Assembly (NCBI RefSeq): GCF_003387475.1
Contig: NZ_QUNO01000021.1
Coordinates: forward strand, 124,001-188,000
Reading direction: 5' to 3'
Source: Kutzneria buriramensis
GTDB lineage: Bacteria > Actinomycetota > Actinomycetes > Mycobacteriales > Pseudonocardiaceae
DNA: 64,000 bases
The notes below the pieces were generated by a model, which made no database searches, was not told where the DNA came from, and saw only the letters and a list, made by a program, of their open reading frames with translations. The first letter of the stretch is position 1, and each line of letters starts with the position of its first letter. A program made the position numbers and the translations under genes. Positions 40,744-47,982 of this stretch are shown here, piece after piece.

Positions 40744-41451
40744 ATGCCCAGCTCAGTCGCCCCCGGCCTGCGGGAACGGGGTGGAGATCGGCGGCCCACC
40801 GGCGTGGCGCTGCTGCTGCACGGAGGCCGGTCCCGCAGCCACGAGCCGGCGCGGACCTCGCAGCTCACGTACCTGCGGATGGCGCCGTTCGCCCGCGACC
40901 TGGCCCGGCACGGCCGCGCCCACGGCCTGCTGGTGGCCCAGCTCAGCTACCGGTTTCGTGGCTGGAACGGCGGCGATCCCGTGGCCGACACGCGGTGGGC
41001 GCTGGACCGACTCCGCCGGCACGACGTGCCGGTGGTGCTGGTCGGGCACTCGATGGGCGGCCGCGCGGCCTTGCACGCCGCCGACGACCCGTCCGTGCTG
41101 GGCGTGTGCGCGCTGGCCCCGTGGACGGAGCCGGGGGAGCCGGTCGCGCAACTGGCCGGCAGGTCGCTGCTGATCGCGCACGGCGACCGGGAGCGCTGGA
41201 CCGACCCGCGGCTGTCGTACGACTATGCGGTCCGCGCCAAGGCCGTCACCGACGACGTCTGCCGCTTCGACGTGCTCGGCGACGGGCACGCGATGCTCCG
41301 TCGCGCCCGCGAGTGGACGAGATTGGTCCGAAGTTTCGTGTTCGGACGCCTGAACTACGAACCGATGGCCCCGTGGATCGCGAACGCTGTCCGTGAGCCG
41401 TCGCCGCGGGGCCTGCGGGTGCCGCTGAGCCTGGAAGGGGCCGCCGGATGA
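40744..41451 (+). CDS. small alpha/beta hydrolase, first gene of the lipid-modification operon
   Basis: A 235-residue hydrolase with VALLLHGGRS, VVLVGHSMGGRAALHAA (catalytic Ser), and IAHGDRERWTDP and VLGDGHAMLRRA supplying acid and base. Three following genes overlap it and one another by 4-7 bases. In this setting it could be a thioesterase or lipase for fatty acyl substrates (inference). ATG at 40744 is chosen; upstream in-frame codons lack a ribosome site. The 175-base gap before it holds no clear promoter. Confidence 0.8.
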   Translation: MPSSVAPGLRERGGDRRPTGVALLLHGGRSRSHEPARTSQLTYLRMAPFARDLARHGRAHGLLVAQLSYRFRGWNGGDPVADTRWALDRLRRHDVPVVLVGHSMGGRAALHAADDPSVLGVCALAPWTEPGEPVAQLAGRSLLIAHGDRERWTDPRLSYDYAVRAKAVTDDVCRFDVLGDGHAMLRRAREWTRLVRSFVFGRLNYEPMAPWIANAVREPSPRGLRVPLSLEGAAG

Positions 41452-42710
41452 GCCGGGCGAAGGTTGCCGTGATCGGGGCGGGCGTGTCCGGCCTGACCGC
41501 CGCCTACCTACTACAACGCCGCTACGACGTGACCCTGTTCGAGGCCGACGCGCGGCTGGGTGGCCACGCCCACACGCACGACCTTGCCACCCCGGACGGC
41601 GGCTACGTCGCCGTGGACAGCGGTTTCATCGTGCACAACGAGCACACCTACCCGAACCTGCTGCGGCTGTTCCGTGAGCTGGGCGTCGCCACGCAGGACT
41701 CGGAGATGTCGATGAGCGTCCGCTGCGACGGCTGCGGCCTCGAGTACGCCGGCGCGCGCCGGCTGCCGGGGCTGCTCGCCCAGCGGGCCAACGCGGTGCG
41801 CGGCCGGTATCTGCGGATGCTCGGCGAGGTCGTGCGGTTCCACCGGCACGCGCGGCGGGTGATGGCCGACGAGCGCGCCGGCGACGTGACGCTGGGAGCG
41901 TTCCTCGCGATCGGCGGCTATTCGACGTACTTCGTGCAGCACTTCATGGTTCCGGTGGTGTCGGCGGTCTGGTCGGCGGGGGAGTCGCTGTCGCCGAGCT
42001 ACCCGGCGCGCTACCTGTTCGCGTTCCTCGCCAACCACGGCATGCTGTCGGTCGGCGGGTCGCCGCAGTGGAAGACCGTCGTCGGCGGGTCGCGCCGCTA
42101 CGTGGAGCGCGCCGCGAAAGGCCTGTCGGCGGTGGAGATCTCCACGCCGATCCGGTCGCTGTCGCGGACGGCCGGCGGCGTCGCCGTCCGGGACGACGCC
42201 GACCAGCTGCACGAGTTCGACCGGGTCGTGGTGGCCACCCATCCCGACCAGGCGCTGCGGCTGCTGGCGGCGCCCAGTTCCGCGGAGCGGGAGGTGCTCG
42301 GGGCGTTCGAGTACTCCCGCAACGAGACCTGGCTGCACAGCGATCCGTCGGTGCTGCCGGTGAGCGCCCGCGCGCGGGCGTCGTGGAACTACCTCAAGAC
42401 CACCTGTCACGACGGCGGCGGGCCGGTGCTCGTCAGCTACGACATGAACCGCCTGATGCGGTTGGACACCCCGGTGGGGTATGTCGTGACGTTGAACGCG
42501 ACCGACCGGGTGGCGCCGGACTCGGTGGTCGCGAAGATGGTGTACGAGCACCCGATCTACACGCCGGCGGCGCTGGCCGCGCAGCGCCGCCTGGGGGAGT
42601 TGAACGACGGAACCGTTGCGTACGCGGGGGCTTACCACGGTTGGGGGTTCCATGAGGACGGTTGCGCCGCCGGGGTGCGCGCCGCCGAGTCTCTGGGCGT
42701 CACGTGGTAG
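41448..42710 (+). CDS. FAD-dependent amine-oxidoreductase family protein
   Basis: A 420-residue flavoprotein. The dinucleotide motif is VAVIGAGVSGLTAAYLLQRR, followed by LFEADARLGGHAHTHD and, later, VVVATHPDQALRLL. The C-terminal GAYHGWGFHEDG motif is characteristic of the subgroup found beside DUF1365 and CFA-like methyltransferase genes. ATG overlaps the hydrolase stop (ATGA). Related proteobacterial genes take part in modifying unsaturated or methylated fatty acids. Confidence 0.85.
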   Translation: MSRAKVAVIGAGVSGLTAAYLLQRRYDVTLFEADARLGGHAHTHDLATPDGGYVAVDSGFIVHNEHTYPNLLRLFRELGVATQDSEMSMSVRCDGCGLEYAGARRLPGLLAQRANAVRGRYLRMLGEVVRFHRHARRVMADERAGDVTLGAFLAIGGYSTYFVQHFMVPVVSAVWSAGESLSPSYPARYLFAFLANHGMLSVGGSPQWKTVVGGSRRYVERAAKGLSAVEISTPIRSLSRTAGGVAVRDDADQLHEFDRVVVATHPDQALRLLAAPSSAEREVLGAFEYSRNETWLHSDPSVLPVSARARASWNYLKTTCHDGGGPVLVSYDMNRLMRLDTPVGYVVTLNATDRVAPDSVVAKMVYEHPIYTPAALAAQRRLGELNDGTVAYAGAYHGWGFHEDGCAAGVRAAESLGVTW

Positions 42711-43429
42711 CGGCGGCGTTGTACGACGCGGAGGTCGCGCACTCGCGGCGTGAACGCGTCGACCACGCGTTCAAGCACCGGGTTTTCCTGTGGCTGGTCG
42801 ACCTCGACGAGCTGCCGACGCTGCCCCGCTGGCTGCGGCCGTTCGCGCGGTTCGAGGCCCGTGACCATCTGGGAGTGCCGTCTCGCACCATTCGTCAGAA
42901 TCTGGACGCGTTCCTGGCTTTCCACGGCGTCGACCTGCACGGTGGGCGGGTGCTCATGCTGGCCAACGCGCGGTCGCTGGGCCACGTGTTCAATCCGCTG
43001 ACGGTGTACTGGTGCCATCGGGGAACCGAGCTCGCCTGTGTCGTCGCGGAGGTGCACAACACGTACGGGGAAAGGCACTGCTACCTGCTCTTTCCCGACG
43101 AGGCCGGGCGGGCCCGCACCGACAAGGTGTTCTACGTGTCGCCGTTCCTGACGGTCGGCGGCGAGTACCTTATGCGCTTCGGCGAACCCGGGCCGAAGCT
43201 GTCCGTCACCATCGCGCTGCGCCAGGGCGAGAGCACGCCGCTCACCGCGACGCTGCGCGGCCGCCGGCTGCCGGCCACCCCCTCCACGCTCGTCGGGCTG
43301 CTGCTGCGGCGGCCGCTGACCACGCACCGGGTGTCCGCGCTGATCCGCCGGCACGGCATCGGCCTCTGGCTGCGCCGGATCCCGATCGTCCCCCGTACCC
43401 CGCACAAGGCCCAGGAGACAGTCCAATGA
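42704..43429 (+). CDS. DUF1365 family protein
   Basis: A 241-residue protein with the hallmarks of DUF1365: AALYDAEVAHSRRERVDHAF near the start, GRVLMLANARSLGHVFNPLT, and KVFYVSPF. The biochemical role is unknown; members sit almost always between a flavin oxidoreductase and a CFA-like gene. The GTG start at 42704 overlaps the previous stop by 7 bases, and the ATG of the next gene overlaps its TGA. Confidence 0.88.
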   Translation: MVAAALYDAEVAHSRRERVDHAFKHRVFLWLVDLDELPTLPRWLRPFARFEARDHLGVPSRTIRQNLDAFLAFHGVDLHGGRVLMLANARSLGHVFNPLTVYWCHRGTELACVVAEVHNTYGERHCYLLFPDEAGRARTDKVFYVSPFLTVGGEYLMRFGEPGPKLSVTIALRQGESTPLTATLRGRRLPATPSTLVGLLLRRPLTTHRVSALIRRHGIGLWLRRIPIVPRTPHKAQETVQ

Positions 43430-44688
43430 GCGAGACCACCCCCGGCACGGCGATCGGCCGGTCCCGCCACGCGGTTCCGTTCCCCAGCAAGGGAATCTGG
43501 CCCGGGCTGGCGACCGTGCCGCGGTCCCCGCTGCGCGCGGCCGTCGCGGAACGGCTGTTCCGGCACGCGGTGCGCACCATCCCCGTGCGCGTCGAGCTCC
43601 CGTGCGGGCGCGTGCTCGGCTGTGGCGGGCCGGACGCGCCGGTGATGCGACTGCACCGGCCCGCGCACTTCTTCCACCGGCTCGGCGCCGACGCCAAGAT
43701 CGGCTTCGGCGAGGCGTACATGGTGGGCGACTGGACCAGTCCCGACGTGGCGGATGTGCTCACCCCGTTCGCCGCGCGGATGGCGACGCTGGTGCCGCGG
43801 CCGATGCAGACCCTGCGGCGGGTCGCCGAGCGCACCCAGCCGTCGGCCGAGGAGAACGACCTCGCCGGCGCCCGGGAGAACATCCACCGGCACTACGACC
43901 TGTCCAACGACCTGTTCTCGACCTTCCTCGACGAGACGATGACGTACTCCTCGGCCTGGTTCGCCGACCCCGAACAGGACCTGGTGGACGCCCAGCTCCG
44001 CAAGATCGACGGCGTGCTGGACCTCGCCGGCGTCGGACCGGAGACGCACGTGCTGGAGATCGGCACCGGCTGGGGCGCGCTGGCGATCCGGGCCGCGCTG
44101 CGCGGCGCCCGCGTGACCACGCTGACGCTGTCCGCCGAGCAGAAGAACCTCGCCGAGCGGCGGATCCAGGCCGCCGGCGTGGCCGACCGCGTGCAGGTCG
44201 TGCTGCGCGATTACCGTGAGGCACACGGCAGTTACGACGCGGTGGTGTCCGTCGAGATGATCGAGGCCGTCGGGAAGGGCTACTGGCCCACCTACTTCGC
44301 CACCCTGGACCGGCTGGTGCGGACCGGCGGGCGGATCGGGCTCCAGGCCATCACCATGCCGCACGACCGGATGCTGGCCACCGCGAACGCGTACACGTGG
44401 ATCCACAAGTACGTGTTCCCCGGCGGGCTCATCCCGTCCGTGGAGGCCATCGAGGACGCCGTCGCCCAGCACACCGGCCTGCGGGTGCTGCACGACCGGG
44501 CGTTCGGCCAGGACTACGCCCAGACGCTGCGGCTGTGGCGGCGGCGCTTCCTGGACCGCTGGCAGGAGGTCGCCGCGCTCGGCTTCGACGAGACGTTCCG
44601 CCGGATGTGGGAGTTCTACCTGGCCTACTCCGAGGCCGGGTTCCGGGCCGGCTACCTGGACGTGCACCAGTTCTGCCTGGCCAAGTGA
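43426..44688 (+). CDS. cyclopropane-fatty-acyl-phospholipid synthase family methyltransferase
   Basis: A 420-residue SAM enzyme. The N-terminal lipid-binding part includes GFGEAYMVGDWTSPD; the catalytic part includes HYDLSNDLFSTFLDETMTYS, the SAM motif VLEIGTGWGALAIRAA and VSVEMIEAVG. It methylenates or methylates double bonds in membrane phospholipid acyl chains. It is last in the four-gene operon and is preceded by AGGAGA. Partner genes suggest a product beyond a simple cyclopropane ring. Confidence 0.9.
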   Translation: MSETTPGTAIGRSRHAVPFPSKGIWPGLATVPRSPLRAAVAERLFRHAVRTIPVRVELPCGRVLGCGGPDAPVMRLHRPAHFFHRLGADAKIGFGEAYMVGDWTSPDVADVLTPFAARMATLVPRPMQTLRRVAERTQPSAEENDLAGARENIHRHYDLSNDLFSTFLDETMTYSSAWFADPEQDLVDAQLRKIDGVLDLAGVGPETHVLEIGTGWGALAIRAALRGARVTTLTLSAEQKNLAERRIQAAGVADRVQVVLRDYREAHGSYDAVVSVEMIEAVGKGYWPTYFATLDRLVRTGGRIGLQAITMPHDRMLATANAYTWIHKYVFPGGLIPSVEAIEDAVAQHTGLRVLHDRAFGQDYAQTLRLWRRRFLDRWQEVAALGFDETFRRMWEFYLAYSEAGFRAGYLDVHQFCLAK

Positions 44689-44747
44689 GCAGCGATCACC
44701 CGCCCGCGCGGCCGATGATCCTGGTCGGCGCGGCGGTCCCGCCCTAA
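44685..44747 (+). CDS. possible 20-residue coupled ORF after the CFA gene
   Basis: GTG at 44685 overlaps the CFA synthase TGA (GTGA) and opens a 20-codon frame (ends MILVGAAVPP, TAA at 44745-44747). The overlap geometry resembles that of real coupled genes in this window, but the product is too short to judge. It could be the remnant of a fifth operon gene or chance. Confidence 0.2.
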   Translation: MSSDHPPARPMILVGAAVPP

Positions 44748-44756
44748 GGTGCCAGG

Positions 44757-45794
44757 GTGGAAACAGAGCAGGTCCCGGCGTTCGACGTGCTGCTGTCCGG
44801 CACGGTGTTCCTGGACATCATCTTCACCGGCCTGGCGCACCAGCCGGCGGCCGGCACCGAGGTGTGGTCGACAGGGCTGGGCTCCAGCCCCGGCGGCATC
44901 GCCAACCTCGCCGTCGCGCTGAGCCGGCTCCAGCTGCGCACCGCGCTGGCCGCCGCGTTCGGCGAGGACCTGTACGGGGACTTCTGCTGGGACGTGCTGG
45001 CCAACCAGGAGAACGTCGACCTGACCTACAGCCGGCGGTTCTACGGCTGGCACTCGCCGCTGACCGTGTCGATGGCCGTCGACCGGGACCGCAGCATGGT
45101 CACACATGGTCACCCCTCGCCGGTGGCGTCCGATGAGCTGCTCAATCCGCCGCCGTCGACCCGTGCCGCGTACGTGCACGTCGACCTGCAGGAAGAGCAG
45201 TGGGTCACGGCCGTGAAGAAGCAGGGGGCGCTGCTGTTCGCCGACGTGGGGTGGGACCCGACCGAGCAGTGGGCCCCTTCCATGCTGCGGAAGCTCGACG
45301 GCTACGACGTGTTCCTGCCCAACTCGGTCGAGGCGATGCGCTACACCCGTGAGGACACCCCGGAGGCGGCCGCGCGGAAGCTGTCCGAACTGGTGCCGGT
45401 GGTGGTCGTGACGCGGGGCGGGAACGGGGCGTATGCGGTGGACGCCGAGCACGGGGTCACTGTGGACGTCGGCGGTCTGAACATGGCGGCCCTCGATCCG
45501 ACCGGCGCCGGTGACGTCTTCGGCGCGGGCTTCGTGTTCGCGACTCTCGCCGGCTGGCCGCTGGCCGACCGGGTCAACTTCGCCAACCTCTGCGCGGCGC
45601 TGTCCGTACAGCACTTCGGGGGATCCCTGTCGGCGCCCGGCTGGTACGACATCGCCAGCTGGTGGCGCTACCTGGGCCGGCGGGACGCCGAGGAGCTGCA
45701 CGCCTACGAGTTCCTCAACCACGTCCTCCCCACCGACCCCGCCGCCATGGTCCGCCGTGCCAGCCCCACCATCGGCCTCCGCGGCCTCAGCTGA
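44757..45794 (+). CDS. PfkB-family carbohydrate kinase
   Basis: A 345-residue ribokinase-like enzyme. The N-terminal SSPGGIANLAVALSRLQL is the substrate lid, and the C-terminal LDPTGAGDVFGAGFVFA holds the catalytic aspartate and anion hole. It phosphorylates a sugar or nucleoside. The galactonate route in this window lacks a KDGal kinase and this could supply it, but it is 35 kb away and DgoK is of a different fold in E. coli. The start is GTG. The palindromic repeat begins one base after its stop. Confidence 0.85.
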   Translation: METEQVPAFDVLLSGTVFLDIIFTGLAHQPAAGTEVWSTGLGSSPGGIANLAVALSRLQLRTALAAAFGEDLYGDFCWDVLANQENVDLTYSRRFYGWHSPLTVSMAVDRDRSMVTHGHPSPVASDELLNPPPSTRAAYVHVDLQEEQWVTAVKKQGALLFADVGWDPTEQWAPSMLRKLDGYDVFLPNSVEAMRYTREDTPEAAARKLSELVPVVVVTRGGNGAYAVDAEHGVTVDVGGLNMAALDPTGAGDVFGAGFVFATLAGWPLADRVNFANLCAALSVQHFGGSLSAPGWYDIASWWRYLGRRDAEELHAYEFLNHVLPTDPAAMVRRASPTIGLRGLS

Positions 45795-45979
45795 CCCCCG
45801 CGAGTCCGACCCCCGCGAGTCGCGCTCCCAGGCACACCGAATGCACGTCTCAGGCACACCCCCGCGAGTCCCGCTCACCGTCGTACCGCATGTCGGTTTC
45901 GTGCAGAATTGAGCCTTGGGTCTCTGATCTGCCGGAAACCGACATTCGGTGTGTCCGTGAGCGCGACTCGCGGGGGTTT
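45795..45979. repeat. 118-bp palindromic intergenic repeat, copy 2, with two partial copies
   Basis: The full copy runs from CCCCC at 45859 to GGGGG at 45976, 118 bases, exactly as long as copy 1 at 1976-2093. Arms again contain GCGAGTC/GACTCGC and GTCGGTTTC/GAAACCGAC, and the centre contains TTGGGTCTCTG, close to the centre of copy 1. Before it are a 13-base fragment (45795-45807) and a 41-base left arm (45810-45850; CCCCCGCGAGTCGCGCTC). It fills the gap between the PfkB and VWA genes. Confidence 0.8.
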
Positions 45980-45987
45980 TACCTGGG

Positions 45988-46968
45988 GTGCGGTTGACTG
46001 GGGGCGTGGGGATTGACGGGTTCGCGTCGCCGGTGTGGTTCGCGCTGCTGCTCGGCGTGGGGGCGGTGTTCGGCGCGTACTTCTGGGTGTCGCGACGCCG
46101 CCGCCGGCACGTGGTGCGGTTCGCCAACATGGCGGTGCTGGACAAGGTCGCGCCGCGCAAGCCCAGCCGCTGGAGGGCCGTCCCGCCGATCCTGTTCCTG
46201 ATCGCCTTCGTCGCCCTGACGGCCGCGCTCGCCGGCCCGATGGCCGAGGCTAAGGTGCCCCGCAACCGGGCCACCGTGATGCTGGTGATCGACGTCTCGC
46301 CGTCGATGGACGCCACGGACATCCAGCCGTCCCGGATCAAGGCGGCGCAGATCGCGGCGAAGTCCTTCGTGGAGAAGATGACCGGCGGCGTCAACCTCGG
46401 CCTGGTCACGTACGGCGGCTCGGCGACGGTCGACGTCAGCCCCACCACCGCCCGCAAGCCGGTGACGGACGCGATCGACAACATCACGCTCCAGCCGGCC
46501 ACCGCCACCGGCGAGGCGATCGCCGCCGCGCTCCAGTCGATCCAGCAGTTCGAACGCGGCCTCGGCGGCCCGGCCGGCGCGCCGCCGGCGCAGATCGTGC
46601 TGATGTCCGACGGCAAGCAGACCGCCGGCCGGGACGAGTTCGCGATGGCCAAGGAGGCCAAGGACGCGAAGATCCCGATCAACACGATCTCCTACGGCAC
46701 CAGCGACGGCGTGGTGATGCTCCAGAACCAGGAGGTGCCGGTGCCGGTCGACGACGACTCGCTGCACCAGCTCGCCGACATCTCCGGCGGCCAGTTCTTC
46801 AAGGCCGACACCAGCGACAAGCTGAACCAGATCTACGCCTCGCTCGGCCAGCAGATCGGCTACGAGACGCAGGAGACCGACGTCAGCAAGCCGTTCGTGG
46901 CCCTGGGCGCGGTGCTCACCGTGCTCGGCGCGGCCGGCGCGCTCGTGCTGTCCCAGCGCGTTCCGTAG
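45988..46968 (+). CDS. membrane VWA-domain protein (Rv1481-like)
   Basis: A 326-residue protein. Two N-terminal helices flank a basic loop (RFANMAVLDKVAPRKPSRWRAVP). The VWA domain has the MIDAS start VIDVSPSMDATD and later VLMSDGKQTAG. A final helix ends in VLSQRVP. The order and several blocks match M. tuberculosis Rv1481, encoded beside moxR1; no MoxR ATPase is adjacent here. GTG 45988 is listed; GTG 46006 is an alternative. It starts 12 bases after the palindromic repeat. Confidence 0.85.
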   Translation: MRLTGGVGIDGFASPVWFALLLGVGAVFGAYFWVSRRRRRHVVRFANMAVLDKVAPRKPSRWRAVPPILFLIAFVALTAALAGPMAEAKVPRNRATVMLVIDVSPSMDATDIQPSRIKAAQIAAKSFVEKMTGGVNLGLVTYGGSATVDVSPTTARKPVTDAIDNITLQPATATGEAIAAALQSIQQFERGLGGPAGAPPAQIVLMSDGKQTAGRDEFAMAKEAKDAKIPINTISYGTSDGVVMLQNQEVPVPVDDDSLHQLADISGGQFFKADTSDKLNQIYASLGQQIGYETQETDVSKPFVALGAVLTVLGAAGALVLSQRVP

Positions 46969-47030
46969 CAACCAGCGGGATGGGCCGAACGTCCCTATTG
47001 TGGAATGCTCGGTCGACCTGGAGGTGGTCT

Positions 47031-47972
47031 GTGCGCATCGGGCGCGTCATCGGGATCGTGTTCGTGGTCCTGATCCTGCTCGTGGTGGGTCTGTTCGTGT
47101 ACGCGGATTTCTCGCTGAAGCGAACCGACGCCCTGCAGGACTACTCGGGCCGGCCCGCCGCCGGCTCGGGCACGAACTGGCTGATGGTGGGCTCGGACAG
47201 CCGCGACGGCCTCACCGACGAGCAGAAGCAGCAGCTGGCCACCGGCGACGACAGCGGTTCCCGCACCGACACCATCCTGTTGCTGCACGTGCCCGGCAGC
47301 GGCAAGCCGACCCTGGTCAGCCTGCTTCGTGACTCCTATGTGGACATTCCCGGGCACGGCAAGAACAAGCTCAACGCCGCCTTCGCCTTCGGCGGCGCGC
47401 CGCTGCTCCAGCAGACGGTGGAGGGCGCGACCGGCCTGCACATCGACCACTACATGGAGATCGGCTTCGCCGGCTTCGCGGGCGTGGTGGACGACATCGG
47501 CGGGGTCAACATGTGCATCGACACGCCGATGGTGGATCCCAAGGCCGGCCTGAACCTCCAGCCGGGCTGCCAGGACCTCACCGGCGCGCAGGCGCTCGGC
47601 TACGTCCGCACCCGCGCCACCCCGCGCGCCGACCTGGACCGCGTGGTGCACCAGCGGCAGTTCCTGTCCGCGGTGGTCAGCAAGGTGACCAGCCCCGGCG
47701 TGATGTTCAACCCGTTCAAGATCATCCCGCTGATGTCGAGCGTGCCCGCGGCGCTGACCGTCAACAACGGCGACCACGTCTGGCACCTCGCCAGCCTCGC
47801 GTTCACGCTGGCCAGCAAGGATCTCGTCACCACCACGGTGCCCATCGCCGGCACGCCGACCATCGCCGGCGCCGGCTCCGTCGTGCTGTGGGACAAGGAC
47901 AAGGCCGGACGGCTGTTCAACGCCCTGCGCACCGACGCCGAAGTGCCCCCGGACGTGCTCACCGGCCACTAG
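47031..47972 (+). CDS. LCP (LytR-CpsA-Psr) family wall-polymer ligase
   Basis: A 313-residue membrane protein with one N-terminal helix and an extracellular LCP domain: NWLMVGSDSRDG, SRTDTILLLHV, LVSLLRDSYVDIPGHGKNKLNAAFAFGG, and ALGYVRTRATPRADLDRVVHQRQ. LCP proteins transfer lipid-linked polymers such as arabinogalactan or teichoic acids to peptidoglycan. GTG 47031 follows GGAGG. It precedes the STAND ATPase gene by 10 bases. Confidence 0.9.
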   Translation: MRIGRVIGIVFVVLILLVVGLFVYADFSLKRTDALQDYSGRPAAGSGTNWLMVGSDSRDGLTDEQKQQLATGDDSGSRTDTILLLHVPGSGKPTLVSLLRDSYVDIPGHGKNKLNAAFAFGGAPLLQQTVEGATGLHIDHYMEIGFAGFAGVVDDIGGVNMCIDTPMVDPKAGLNLQPGCQDLTGAQALGYVRTRATPRADLDRVVHQRQFLSAVVSKVTSPGVMFNPFKIIPLMSSVPAALTVNNGDHVWHLASLAFTLASKDLVTTTVPIAGTPTIAGAGSVVLWDKDKAGRLFNALRTDAEVPPDVLTGH

Positions 47973-47982
47973 GCTCGACCGG

